The notes beneath the pieces are model-generated. The model worked only from the letters and a program-made list of their open reading frames with translations. It was not told where the DNA came from and did not search any database. DNA of 64,000 nt. Source: Amycolatopsis sacchari. Its GTDB lineage: Bacteria > Actinomycetota > Actinomycetes > Mycobacteriales > Pseudonocardiaceae. The stretch is from contig NZ_FORP01000008.1 in the NCBI RefSeq assembly GCF_900114035.1, forward strand, positions 1 through 64,000, written 5' to 3'. The stretch's first letter is position 1. The number at the start of each line of letters is the position of its first letter. Shown piece after piece: positions 8,291-17,639 of the stretch. The translations under genes were made by a program, and so were the position numbers.

Positions 8291-8438
8291 TCGCCCCGTA
8301 GGCGGCGCTGCCGAGGAACACCGCGCCACCGATGATCGCGACCCAGACCAGGGCCTTGACCAGGAAACCGACCACCGACCCGATCACCATGAACGCCAGC
8401 CAGGCGACGATGAGTGCCCCGACGATCTTCCAGAACAT
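8256..8438 (-). CDS. Small two-helix membrane protein
   Basis: A 60-residue hydrophobic protein with two predicted membrane helices (about residues 4-24 and 28-50) and a short basic C-terminal tail ending in KGRKEPKRLP. A strong ribosome-binding site (GGAGGG) precedes the ATG at 8438. Small proteins of this pattern are common and unnamed in actinobacteria. It is the only gene on this strand between the aldolase/HAD pair and the aminotransferase. Confidence 0.65.
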   Translation of the reverse strand: MFWKIVGALIVAWLAFMVIGSVVGFLVKALVWVAIIGGAVFLGSAAYGAIKGRKEPKRLP

Positions 8439-8529
8439 GGCATCCCTCCGGTTACCGCGCGAGCCGTGCGGCCCGCTACGAGCCAGACTCCCACCTTCTG
8501 GGTCGTGAAGCCCGCTGTCTGGCGAACGT

Positions 8530-9720
8530 TCAGGGGAAGACCGGGGTTCCCCCTGACTCGAGCCAGGCCCCGAGCCGCCGCACGCCCTCGGAGACGTCCT
8601 CGCTCGCGCCCGCGAAGGAAAACCGCACGTATTCGCCGCCGTGCACGGGGTCGAAGTCGATGCCCGGCGTGATGGCGAGCCCGGTGTCGGCCAGCAGCCG
8701 CTGGCACCAGCCGAGGCTTTCGGTGGTGTGCTTCGAGACGTCCACGTACGCGTAGAAAGCGCCGTCCACGGGCGCGACGCGGTCCAGCCCGATGCCGCGC
8801 AGGCCGTCGAGCAGCAGGTCCCGGTTGGCGCGGTAGTGGGCGACGTGCCCGTCCAGCTCGGCGTAGGACTCGGGCTCGAACGCGGCGACGGCGGCGTGCT
8901 GCGCGAGCGCGGGCGCGCAGATGTTGAGGTTGCCGGTGAGCACGTCGACGGCGCGGTGCAGCCGCCGCGGCACCAGCATCCAGCCCAGCCGCCAGCCGGT
9001 CATCGCGAAGTACTTGGAGAACGAGCCGAGGACGATGGCCTCGGGTGAGCTCTGCCAGGCGCAGCCGAGCTCGGCCTCGTAGGAGATGCCGTGGTAGATC
9101 TCGTCGCTGATCAGCTGCACGCCGCGGGCGGAGCACCAGCCCGCGATGGCGGCCAGCTCGCCGGGCGGCAGCACCGTGCCCGCCGGGTTGGTCGGGCTGG
9201 CGACGACGAGCCCCGCGATCGGACCGAGCTCGTCGAGCTGCTCGACGGTCGGCTGGAAGCGGGTGTTCTCGTCGGTCTGGAACTCGACGACCTCACATCC
9301 CAGCGCTGACAACAGGTTCCGGTAAGCCGGGTAGCCGGGCCGCGCCATGGCGACGCGGTCCCCGGCGTCGAAGGCGGCGAGGAACGACAGCTGGAAGCCG
9401 CCGGAGGAACCGGTCGTGACGATGACGTCCTCCGGGCTGACGTCCAGCCCGTAGCGGCGGTCGTAGTGTCCGGCGATGGCCTCCCGCAGTTCGGGGATGC
9501 CGAGCTGCACGGTGTAGCCCAGGTTCCGCTCGCGCAAGGCTCGCTCGGCTGCCTCCAGCACCGGCCGGGGCGCCCCGGCGGTGGGCTGCCCGGCGGCGAG
9601 CGAGATCACGTCCCCGTGCGTCCGCCGCCGGGCTTCCGCGGCGGACAACACCTCCATGACGTGGAAAGGCGCGACGTCCGCACGCCGCGACGGACCGGGG
9701 AAGGTGGGGGTCTGAGCCAT
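8530..9720 (-). CDS. Class I/II pyridoxal-phosphate aminotransferase
   Basis: A 396-residue aminotransferase of the aspartate/aromatic fold. The PLP lysine is about residue 236 in SFSKYFAMTGWRLGW. The coenzyme-contacting segments SPTNPAGT and SDEIYHGISYE and the late Arg in GGEYVRFSFAG (substrate carboxylate) are all present. The N-terminal FHVMEVLSAA and ISLAAGQPTAGAP match the AspC/ArAT-like group, often annotated as valine-pyruvate or aspartate aminotransferase. The donor amino acid cannot be set from sequence. Transcribed alone on the minus strand. Confidence 0.9.
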   Translation of the reverse strand: MAQTPTFPGPSRRADVAPFHVMEVLSAAEARRRTHGDVISLAAGQPTAGAPRPVLEAAERALRERNLGYTVQLGIPELREAIAGHYDRRYGLDVSPEDVIVTTGSSGGFQLSFLAAFDAGDRVAMARPGYPAYRNLLSALGCEVVEFQTDENTRFQPTVEQLDELGPIAGLVVASPTNPAGTVLPPGELAAIAGWCSARGVQLISDEIYHGISYEAELGCAWQSSPEAIVLGSFSKYFAMTGWRLGWMLVPRRLHRAVDVLTGNLNICAPALAQHAAVAAFEPESYAELDGHVAHYRANRDLLLDGLRGIGLDRVAPVDGAFYAYVDVSKHTTESLGWCQRLLADTGLAITPGIDFDPVHGGEYVRFSFAGASEDVSEGVRRLGAWLESGGTPVFP

Positions 9721-9841
9721 ACCCTGAGATTAGGACGTACGCGAACGACGCACGACGCATGTGGTGAAAAGCGCTGGTCCCGGCCCCGGTGTGAGGGCTA
9801 CGGTGCCGGGGACTCCCTGGGGCGAGCGGAGGAGGCACCCC

Positions 9842-10261
9842 GTGTCGTGGGACTTCGTCATCGGAACCGACCACCCGGACGGATCGCGGTACACGGTGTA
9901 CTGGAACGTCTCGTCGGGGGTCGGCAGCTGGGTGCTCGAGCAGATCTACGAGGGTGTCACCGACGAGGAGCTGAAGGCAGAGCTGCGGCCGTTCGTCGAG
10001 GGCCGGTACGGGTACATCCCGCTCGGCGCGTTCGGTGAGCCCCAGCTCGAGCAGATCGTCGCCGTCATCCTCGGGCCGCTGTCGAACGCCGCACGCCGGG
10101 AATGGCCGCCCGACGAGGATCCCTTCGCCCTGGCCGACCACATCGAAGAGCTGATCGCCGACACGCGCGACTGGCTGGAGGCGGTCAACGCCCACCGCCG
10201 TGCCGAGGGACGCGCGGAACTGCGTCCTTCCCCCGGCCCGGCGCCGGACCGCACGGCCTAG
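9842..10261 (+). CDS. Hypothetical protein, 139 residues
   Basis: A GTG at 9842 is favoured because GGAGG precedes it by six bases and the frame upstream reads as non-coding. The protein starts VSWDFVIGTDHPDGSRYTVYWN and has mixed helix/strand composition, no signal peptide and no membrane segment. It is acidic in the middle and basic near the end. I do not recognise the family. It overlaps the stop of the convergent transglycosylase gene by four bases. It faces away from the aminotransferase and could share that promoter region. Confidence 0.6.
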   Translation: MSWDFVIGTDHPDGSRYTVYWNVSSGVGSWVLEQIYEGVTDEELKAELRPFVEGRYGYIPLGAFGEPQLEQIVAVILGPLSNAARREWPPDEDPFALADHIEELIADTRDWLEAVNAHRRAEGRAELRPSPGPAPDRTA

Positions 10262-12390
10262 TACCCCACGTAACCGCCGCCGTGGGCCATGGCCTGCAGG
10301 CCCGGCGTGTTGGCGATGCTGCCGTAGCGGCTGATCGTGTACCGGACACCCGCGATGATGTTGTCCACCGGGTTGTAGATGTCGTCGTGCCCCGGCAGCT
10401 TGTGCGCGTTGAACGTCGAGTCGATGCACTGCATGAGCCCCTTGGACGGGTGCCCGGCGGCGGCATTTGAGTTCCCGGTGAGGAAGACGTGGTCGTCCTC
10501 CCGCGCCGTCCACGTGCCCAGCTCGGTCGTCACGCACCAGACGTCCGCCCGCCCGGCGTGCGCCAGTTCGAGGAAGGCACCGGTGACGACCGGGTTGTTG
10601 CCGTGCACCGACGCTTCCGCCTGCCAGCTTTCGGGCGCGTTCGACCGGCGGCTGTACAGCACTCGCGGGCGGCGGCCGGACAGGTACACGGCGACGGTGA
10701 TCGCTTCGAGCACCGAGCCGGGTGCCTGGTAGATCGCGACGCGTGAGCCCCCGCTGCGGGTGCCTTCGGCGTCGGTCACGGCCTCCAGCCAAGCCGCGCG
10801 CTGGTCCGTCGACATCGCGAGGACCTGGGACAGCGCGTCGGCCTTCGGGTGGCCGGCGCGGGCGAGCAGGTCCTGGGCGTACTCGTGGTCGAGCCGGAAC
10901 TGGTGCCGCGGCCCGCAGCCGCCCCGGTCGTCGACGTACAGCGCGTGCGGAACGCCGTCGAGCAGTTCGCGCAGTTTCGCGGCGAGGTGCGGCTTCGACT
11001 GGGCGATCGTCATCGTCGGCCGGTGCTTGCGGCGCTCCACGTGACCGTCACCCGCGATCCAGCCCAGGATCGCGGCTTCGCGGACCGAGATGTCGAGCCC
11101 GGCGGGTGTCTCGGCAGGCGCGGCGAGCACGAGCCGGTCCCGGCTGCGGACGTCCTGCGTCCGCACGAACGACGGTTCTGTCGAATACTCGTTGCGCTGC
11201 TCCGGGCACGTGGTGGGCCCGGCGGGGCCGAGCACGTGCCTGCGCGGCAGGTTGACCCACTTGTGGTTCGGCGTGGTCGTCGCGTGCCAGCGCGAGTTGT
11301 GCAGCCGCACGAGCGGCGCGTCCGCGTGGTGGACGACGCGGGTGATCGGGGTCCACTCGCTGCGGCCGGTCGCGGGGTTGAAGCCGATCGTGCGGTCACC
11401 CACCACGACCTCGTCGTGCTTGAGCCAGCCGCGCTGGGTCAGGATCGCGGTGTCGAGCGGCACGCAGTCCCACAGGTTGATCGCGTGCGGGTTGCCGCCC
11501 GACTCGTGCTGGATGATGGCCCAGATGTTCTTGATGTCGGCTTCCGAGACGTTCACCCCGGCGGCCTGCAGCTCCTTGATGGCCTCCTCGATCCACTGCT
11601 GCACGTTGCCGGGCGGCTGACCGACGGGCGGGCCGCCGCTGGGGCCGAGGCCACCGGCGCCACCGCCCCCACCGCCGCCTCCGCCACCGCCGCCGGAGTG
11701 GTGTGACGAACCACCGCCACCGCCGTGGATGCCGCCCGTGCTCTTCATCGCCTGCGGGGTGGTGCCCAGCGGCGGCACGGACGAGTACCCGCCCTCGACG
11801 TCCTTCTGCACCAGGCCCATCACGCGCTGGATCTCCTGGTTGGCGGCGTTGAGCTTGTCGCTGATCTGGCTCGCCGCCTCGCTCGCGACCGCGCTCGTCG
11901 CCTGCGTGTTCTCGGCGATGATCTGGTCCGGCGTCTTGGCGGGCGGGGCGGCGCCCTCCTTGTGCGCGGCCACCGCGTCCAGCTGCGCCTGCGCCGCGTC
12001 GGCGGCCGACTGCGCCTGCTGGTTCATCCCCTCGATCTTGCCGTGCGCGTCGTCGCGGAGCTGCTGGACCTCCTTCTGCGTGCGGTCCAGGAAGGACTGC
12101 AGCGTGCCCAGCTCGTTCGCGACCTCGTCGAGGTGGTCGTTGACCTTCTGGCCCGCGTCACCGATCTTCTTGACGTAGTCGAAGAACGCGTCGGCCTGCG
12201 GGCCGGTCCACGTGCCGCCGCCCAGTACCGCCGTGGCGTTGCGCAGGGCGGCGCTGTGGTCCGCCGAATCCTTCGACGCCTGCCGGAACTGGTCCGCGAC
12301 CCCCTGGATCGCGGCCGGGCGCACGTTCTCGACCTGCTGCGTCTTCGTCTCGACGTCGTTCCAGTTCGGGGGGAACTCTGCCTTGGCCAT
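10258..12390 (-). CDS. T7SS-associated WXG100-like / SLT lytic transglycosylase containing an intein
   Basis: A 710-residue precursor. Residues 1-120 form a helical WXG100-type region with the hairpin motif WTG at 61-63. Residues 121-205 are coiled coil, and 221-250 is a Gly/His-rich linker. A lytic transglycosylase (SLT) domain starts near 262, with catalytic Glu at 296 in HESGGNP. At residue 308 the SLT domain is cut by an intein (309-640) and resumes at Ser641 (SNAAAGHPSKGLMQ). The end NIIAGVRYTISRYGS resembles transglycosylase domains of actinobacterial and phage tape-measure proteins. Spliced, the protein would be 378 residues and should cleave peptidoglycan glycan strands outside the membrane after T7SS export. 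No Sec signal is seen. It is last in a T7SS module and overlaps the previous gene by one base (TGATG). Confidence 0.85.
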   Translation of the reverse strand: MAKAEFPPNWNDVETKTQQVENVRPAAIQGVADQFRQASKDSADHSAALRNATAVLGGGTWTGPQADAFFDYVKKIGDAGQKVNDHLDEVANELGTLQSFLDRTQKEVQQLRDDAHGKIEGMNQQAQSAADAAQAQLDAVAAHKEGAAPPAKTPDQIIAENTQATSAVASEAASQISDKLNAANQEIQRVMGLVQKDVEGGYSSVPPLGTTPQAMKSTGGIHGGGGGSSHHSGGGGGGGGGGGGAGGLGPSGGPPVGQPPGNVQQWIEEAIKELQAAGVNVSEADIKNIWAIIQHESGGNPHAINLWDCVPLDTAILTQRGWLKHDEVVVGDRTIGFNPATGRSEWTPITRVVHHADAPLVRLHNSRWHATTTPNHKWVNLPRRHVLGPAGPTTCPEQRNEYSTEPSFVRTQDVRSRDRLVLAAPAETPAGLDISVREAAILGWIAGDGHVERRKHRPTMTIAQSKPHLAAKLRELLDGVPHALYVDDRGGCGPRHQFRLDHEYAQDLLARAGHPKADALSQVLAMSTDQRAAWLEAVTDAEGTRSGGSRVAIYQAPGSVLEAITVAVYLSGRRPRVLYSRRSNAPESWQAEASVHGNNPVVTGAFLELAHAGRADVWCVTTELGTWTAREDDHVFLTGNSNAAAGHPSKGLMQCIDSTFNAHKLPGHDDIYNPVDNIIAGVRYTISRYGSIANTPGLQAMAHGGGYVGY
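10471..11466 (-). mobile_element. Intein with homing-endonuclease motifs inserted in the transglycosylase
   Basis: Encodes residues 309-640 of the host protein (332 residues). Block A starts with the nucleophile Cys309 (CVPLDTAILTQRGW). Block B has the TxxH motif at 373-376 (TPNH). Two LAGLIDADG-like helices are seen at 441-449 (ILGWIAGDG) and 534-543 (WLEAVTDAEG). Block F is VWCVTTELGTWTAR with His634, and the C-terminal residue is Asn640 followed by extein Ser641. The penultimate residue is Gly, not the usual His, a variant seen in active inteins. Removing it rejoins NLWD to SNAAAGHPSKG, the normal uninterrupted SLT sequence, so the borders are well supported. The frame is intact, so splicing is likely but unproven. 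Confidence 0.9.
11653..11724 (-). repeat. Poly-glycine codon tract in the transglycosylase linker
   Basis: GGN codons in near-continuous order encode residues 223-246, broken by Ser/His. It forms a flexible hinge between the WXG-like helices and the SLT domain. Such tracts are prone to length change by replication slippage. Confidence 0.7.
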
Positions 12391-12731
12391 CAGTCGAGGC
12401 TTCCGTCCTTGACGGTGATGCTGTCCGCGGCGGCGGCCTCGGTCTCCCGCAGCACCCGCGCCGCCTCGCGCAACGCGCCACCGGTCGAGTTCATCAGGTG
12501 GGCCGCCGCGTCGAACTGGCCGTGCATGCGGTCGCGGAACGAGTGCAGCGCGTTGACCGCGTGCTCGGACGGGTGCGGCTCACCGGGCCGCTCGTCCGGG
12601 TGCCGGATGTCGCCGAAGGGGTTCGGGCCGGCGACGCCGACCATCTTGTCCTTCGACTGCTTGAAGTGGTCGTGCAGGGCCTCGACCCTGCCCGCGACGT
12701 GCTCCAACGAGTCCGGATCGTTCTGCGGCAC
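12390..12731 (-). CDS. Small helical T7SS-locus protein, 113 residues
   Basis: Starts with GTG at 12731, preceded by GGGGGA at suitable spacing. The protein is hydrophilic and mostly helical, with a helix near 5-30 (LEHVAGRVEALHDHFKQSKDKM) and a second long helical region from about 55 to 105 joined by a Pro-rich turn (GEPHPSEH). It has no WXG motif or membrane segment. Size, helical hairpin form and position between espG-like and WXG-transglycosylase genes suggest a T7SS substrate partner or chaperone. It may pair with the neighbouring WXG-like region. I do not recognise a named family. Confidence 0.6.
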   Translation of the reverse strand: MPQNDPDSLEHVAGRVEALHDHFKQSKDKMVGVAGPNPFGDIRHPDERPGEPHPSEHAVNALHSFRDRMHGQFDAAAHLMNSTGGALREAARVLRETEAAAADSITVKDGSLD

Positions 12732-12816
12732 CTCGTCATCCCCCTTCGCGAAGCCTCGTTCCGCCTGTTCGGACGCCTGCCCGGGGCCAGCGGTTCCCCG
12801 ATCTTCCCAGCACCGC

Positions 12817-13587
12817 TCAGACCTCGTCGAGCAACTCCCAGATGCGCGCCGCGAGCAGCTGGTTGTCCGCCGGCGCGACGGTCACCCAGTCCTGGCCGTC
12901 ACCGCCGCCGCCGAGCTGCACCAGGTACCGCCCGGCGTCCGTGTCGGAGAAGCCGATCACGCGCCCGGCCCGGTGCATGACGCCGTCGCGGCCGAGCCGC
13001 TCCACCCCGAACTGCCCGCGGGCGACGAGGCCGACCATCATCCCCGCCAGCTCCTGCGCCTGCCACAGCTCCACCCCCCGGTCCTCCAGTGCGGTGACCA
13101 GCGCTTTCGGGTCGCCCTGCGCGTCGGCGTCGGCGGCACGCAGGACGTGGTGCGGCACGCTCACCGACCGGCCGACACCGGCGGGCAGCTCCCCGGCGAC
13201 CGACACCGCGGACTCCGGCAGCGACGTGTCACGCGCCGGGATCAGCCACACCTCGTCGCGGTCCACGACGCCCAGCAGCGCCTGCCTGCCCGTGCTGACC
13301 GCGAGCCCCTTGATCTCGCGGTCGGTCCACACCCACACGTCGATGGACACCTTGGGCTGCGCCAGCAGGTTCAGCTGGTCGACCAGCCCGGCCGAAGCGC
13401 GGCCGCCGGCGGCCAGCCCGCGTGCCTCCAGCGACCGCCACGCCTGCTCGACGAGCGCGCGGCGTTCGGTGTGCGTGCGGCCGGGGCTCGGTACGCGCAG
13501 CGCCGGGTGCAGTGGAGGCAGCCGTTCGGCCTCCCACAGCACGTCGAACTCCAATGTGGACAGCACCAGGCTGCCGCGCGTGCTCAC
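12817..13587 (-). CDS. EspG-family T7SS chaperone
   Basis: A 256-residue protein with the EspG pattern: an N-terminal LSTLEFDVLWEAERL opening, central beta strands (VWVWTDREIKGLAVS) and a C-terminal helical region ending ARIWELLDEV. EspG proteins bind the tip of PE-PPE pairs in the cytosol and deliver them to the ESX translocase. The GTG start overlaps the stop of the upstream PPE-like gene by four bases, tying chaperone to probable substrate. A specific partner among the proteins of this locus is inferred, not shown. Confidence 0.82.
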   Translation of the reverse strand: MSTRGSLVLSTLEFDVLWEAERLPPLHPALRVPSPGRTHTERRALVEQAWRSLEARGLAAGGRASAGLVDQLNLLAQPKVSIDVWVWTDREIKGLAVSTGRQALLGVVDRDEVWLIPARDTSLPESAVSVAGELPAGVGRSVSVPHHVLRAADADAQGDPKALVTALEDRGVELWQAQELAGMMVGLVARGQFGVERLGRDGVMHRAGRVIGFSDTDAGRYLVQLGGGGDGQDWVTVAPADNQLLAARIWELLDEV

Positions 13588-15200
13588 TCTTCCGGCAGGG
13601 GCTTGCCGCCGATGAGGTCCGTGGAGACCTCACGCGGGTCGCTGAACAGGTCGCGGTCGTCCACGCCGTACCGCCGCACGTGCAGTGCGTCCTCGTCGCC
13701 GTCCTGCGTGGCGGCGGGTTCGAGGATCGAGCGGGTGTGCTCCGCGCTGGGCGGCTCCGGCGCGGCCTTGCGGGCGAGCAGCGCCTCCTCTTCCTCGGGC
13801 AGGTCGCCCACCGGCAGCTGCCGCACGCGCTTCCCCGCCTGGTTGCGGCCGGGGCGGCGGTCCCGTTCCCGCTCACCGCTCGTGGCACCGGCCGCGCCCG
13901 CCGCGCCGATCGCGGGCGCACCCTCGGCGAGCGCGCTCACCCCGCCCGCGGCCCGCACGTTCGCGAGCCCGGGGCCGACGTTGACGCCGCCGCTCGCGCC
14001 GCCCGGCACGGAACCGAACACCTTTCCCTTGCCCAGCACGGCTTCCCCGCCCGCCGCCGGGCCTCGCGCCGTGCCTTCGACGGCGCCTGGACGACCCGGC
14101 GATCCGGCCGTCCGGTCCCCGCCCGCGGGCGCTCCCGCCGTCCGGTCCCCGGCGCGGGTTTGTGGTTGCTCGGCGGTCGATCCGGGCACGCCGGTGGCCG
14201 AGGGCGGCAGGGCGGTGGCCGATCCCGGGCGGGCGAAGGACTCCTGCTGCTGTTGGCTCTGCTGCGCCGAGCGCTGGTGCCCGACGACGTTCGGCAGCGG
14301 CTCCGTGATCGGCGCTCGTGCGGCCGGGGAGGTGGAGCTGGGGGTGGTCACCTGCGAAGGCGGGGTGACCACGGCCGCGCTGCGGTGCGCGGCGGGGATG
14401 CCGAGCGGCGGGGTCGGCGCGGACGCCGCGGCGGGCGGCGGGGCCGCCGCCGCGACGGGGGCGTGGTGCGCGGGGGCGTTGCGGACTGGCGCGTCCTTCG
14501 CGCCCGCCGCGATCGTCGGATCGGCGTCGGGCACTGACGAGACCGGCGGCACCTGCGTGAGGTTCGGGCCCGCGACGGACTCGACGCCGCCGCCGAGCGA
14601 GGTGTGCAGGTCCATCGACTGCGGGTCCTCGACGGGCTGCGACGCGGCCAGGTAGTTCCCGCTGTCGTGGGCGTAGGCGTTCAGCGCGTCGATCGCCTGC
14701 GCCTTCGCCTCCAAGCCCTGCCGCACGCTCGCCGCGTGGTCGGTCTCGAAGCCGAACAGGCTGAAGAACGAGTCCGCCATGGTGAAGTGGCCGTCGCCCT
14801 GCCGCAGCGCCTCGGGGTCGGGCAGCTTGTTCTTGGTGCGGTTGAACGCCTCGCCCTGCTCGAAGATCAGCTGGGCGGCCTCGGCGACCTTGGTGTTGGC
14901 GTCCGCGGAGAACCCGGCCTGCCCGGCGAGGACGGTGCTGGCCTGCCCGCCCGCCTTGCTCTGCCAGGAAACGCCGAGCGCGCCGAGCTGCTCGCGCAGC
15001 GTCGTGTCGGTTTCGGAGAGCGCGGCCGCGATCCGCTTGAGCGCGTCCACCGCGTCACCCATGGCCGCGGTGCCGCCGCCGGCGCGGAACTTCTCGACCT
15101 CGGCCGCGAGCGAGGCCGCGTCGTAGCCGTCGAACCGCTGGTCGCGGAGTTTCTCCACGAGCGTCGGCACGTCGTAGCGGCTGCTGTCGAAGGTGCTCAC
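13584..15200 (-). CDS. PPE-like T7SS substrate with Pro/Ala-rich C-terminus
   Basis: The GTG at 15200 is chosen because it overlaps the lipoprotein stop in GTGA and because VSTFDSSRYDVPTLVEKL begins a clear helical domain. The first 175 or so residues of this 538-residue protein form WXG/PPE-type amphipathic helices, with VSWQSKAGG standing where a WxG turn is expected. About 180-470 is low-complexity Pro/Ala/Gly/Ser sequence, and the last 60 residues are acidic. Such proteins are exported by ESX systems and act at or outside the envelope. A PE-like partner lies two genes upstream and an EspG-like chaperone follows with four-base overlap. Confidence 0.72.
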   Translation of the reverse strand: MSTFDSSRYDVPTLVEKLRDQRFDGYDAASLAAEVEKFRAGGGTAAMGDAVDALKRIAAALSETDTTLREQLGALGVSWQSKAGGQASTVLAGQAGFSADANTKVAEAAQLIFEQGEAFNRTKNKLPDPEALRQGDGHFTMADSFFSLFGFETDHAASVRQGLEAKAQAIDALNAYAHDSGNYLAASQPVEDPQSMDLHTSLGGGVESVAGPNLTQVPPVSSVPDADPTIAAGAKDAPVRNAPAHHAPVAAAAPPPAAASAPTPPLGIPAAHRSAAVVTPPSQVTTPSSTSPAARAPITEPLPNVVGHQRSAQQSQQQQESFARPGSATALPPSATGVPGSTAEQPQTRAGDRTAGAPAGGDRTAGSPGRPGAVEGTARGPAAGGEAVLGKGKVFGSVPGGASGGVNVGPGLANVRAAGGVSALAEGAPAIGAAGAAGATSGERERDRRPGRNQAGKRVRQLPVGDLPEEEEALLARKAAPEPPSAEHTRSILEPAATQDGDEDALHVRRYGVDDRDLFSDPREVSTDLIGGKPLPEE

Positions 15201-15769
15201 TTCACCGTCTCCAAGGTCTCGACCGCCATCTTCGCCACGGTGGTGGCCATGTCGCACAACTGCCACTGCGGGAACGACCCGTCGTCCGGCGCGACCTGGG
15301 CCCGCAGCGTCTGCCCGTCGGCGACGCCGACGAGCGTCTCGCAGCCCTCGTCGCCGGGAGCGTAGTTCAGCAGGGCGGGGAAACCCGGCACGTCGGCCGG
15401 TTCCCGCACCAGGCTGGACCGGTGGTGCGCGCCGGTGAGCCAGTCCCGGATGTCGGCGGTGGGGATGGTTTCGAGGTAGTAGGTGTACGTCGGGGTACGG
15501 GCGTCGACGTCGAAGGCGCACGTCGGGCCGTCCCGCTGCACGTCCTCGGCGAGCTGCCGCGGGGCGCCGTTCTCGCCCAGCTGGTCGAGCTGAGCCGGCG
15601 TGAGCAGCGCACACGGATCTTTGCCCAGCAGGGAGAGGTCCTTGGCGCGCGGAGGCAGCTCCGGGGTGCGCGACGTGGACGGCGCCGGCGCGGCGACGCC
15701 GCCGATGCTCGACGTGCAACCACTCAGCGTGAGCATCGCGAGGAACACCGCACTACCTCTCGGCGGCAT
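15197..15769 (-). CDS. DUF3558 lipoprotein
   Basis: A 190-residue secreted lipoprotein. Its signal peptide ends in a lipobox (LTLSGC, Cys at about residue 18), followed by a Pro/Ser-rich spacer. The DUF3558 domain is recognised by DPCALLTPAQLDQL and by Cys pairs (about CAFD and CETLV). DUF3558 lipoproteins are common in mycolata and Pseudonocardiaceae, often near T7SS genes. Their function is unknown. The gene overlaps the PE-like gene by 17 bp upstream and the PPE-like gene by 4 bp downstream, so it belongs to the same operon. Confidence 0.8.
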   Translation of the reverse strand: MPPRGSAVFLAMLTLSGCTSSIGGVAAPAPSTSRTPELPPRAKDLSLLGKDPCALLTPAQLDQLGENGAPRQLAEDVQRDGPTCAFDVDARTPTYTYYLETIPTADIRDWLTGAHHRSSLVREPADVPGFPALLNYAPGDEGCETLVGVADGQTLRAQVAPDDGSFPQWQLCDMATTVAKMAVETLETVK

Positions 15770-16136
15770 GGCGGTCCCCGAGCGCCGCGACCTTCTCGTC
15801 CTCGCCCGCCTGGTACGTCTCGGCGGCCTTGCGCAGCTGCGTGGCGAGCTTGCGCAGCTGTTCGATGTAGTGCCGGACCCTGGCGGCGTACGAACCGTCG
15901 CCGTGAGCGACCAGCCTGTTCCACGCGTCGACCGCGGTGGCGCTGACCACGTCCTGCGCCGGGGGTTCGAGCGTCAGCGCGCCCAGCGACTGGTTCACGC
16001 GGTCGGCGAGCGCGTCGGCCTGGTCGTTGATGATCTTGGCGACCTTGAGCACGTCGTCCGGGTCGATCGTGAGGTCCATCGCCCCGGGCACTCCGGGCAC
16101 GGACGTGCTCAACGCGCTCACGGTGCTGTCTGCCAT
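15753..16136 (-). CDS. PE/WXG100-like T7SS substrate
   Basis: ATG at 16136 gives a 127-residue, two-helix protein (helices about 25-52 and 64-112). The C-terminal helix ends in YQAGE (residues 108-112), a YxxxD/E general T7SS secretion signal. The sequence DPDDVLKVAKIINDQADALA resembles the first helix of PE-domain proteins. An upstream in-frame start adds 19 residues that look non-native. It is the first gene of the module, 83 bp after purD on the same strand. Pairing with the PPE-like protein is likely by family precedent. Confidence 0.72.
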   Translation of the reverse strand: MADSTVSALSTSVPGVPGAMDLTIDPDDVLKVAKIINDQADALADRVNQSLGALTLEPPAQDVVSATAVDAWNRLVAHGDGSYAARVRHYIEQLRKLATQLRKAAETYQAGEDEKVAALGDRHAAER

Positions 16137-16219
16137 GGTGCGCACTCTCCCGGGTACGGACGGTAGCCGTCTCCAGCAGGCTACCAACGTCACGCCGGTC
16201 GTGGGCCCGGTTCCGGCGA

Positions 16220-17479
<1,260 letters not shown>

Positions 17480-17511
17480 GCCCAGAGACTACTGGGCGCG
17501 GAGCGCCTCGA

Positions 17512-17528
17512 TGAGGGGTGGCGGTCGG
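17512..17528. repeat. 17-bp element shared with the TetR upstream region
   Basis: Exact second copy of the element at 5378-5394. It ends 32 bases before the purD GTG and upstream of a likely -10 (TAGTCT on the minus strand). Conserved spacing in both places favours a promoter-linked site over chance. Confidence 0.45.
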
Positions 17529-17639
17529 GCGACGGGTGGGCCTAGCCAGCGGCATTCCGCACGTTCCGTTCACCCGCCCGACAACACGACGTCGGCCCGT
17601 TGTGCCGTGCCCGACGCCATCCCCCGCCAGAGTGGCGCG

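Noticed and set aside
11653-11724. Repeated CCACCGCC pattern considered as CRISPR or satellite repeat
   Set aside because: In the coding frame it is a poly-glycine linker with no spacers and no leader.
11725-14655. Long plus-strand open frame (976 codons) over the T7SS genes
   Set aside because: It runs antisense to four genes with good domain matches and is rich in Arg/Leu/Ser/Ala. Open antisense frames are normal at this GC content.
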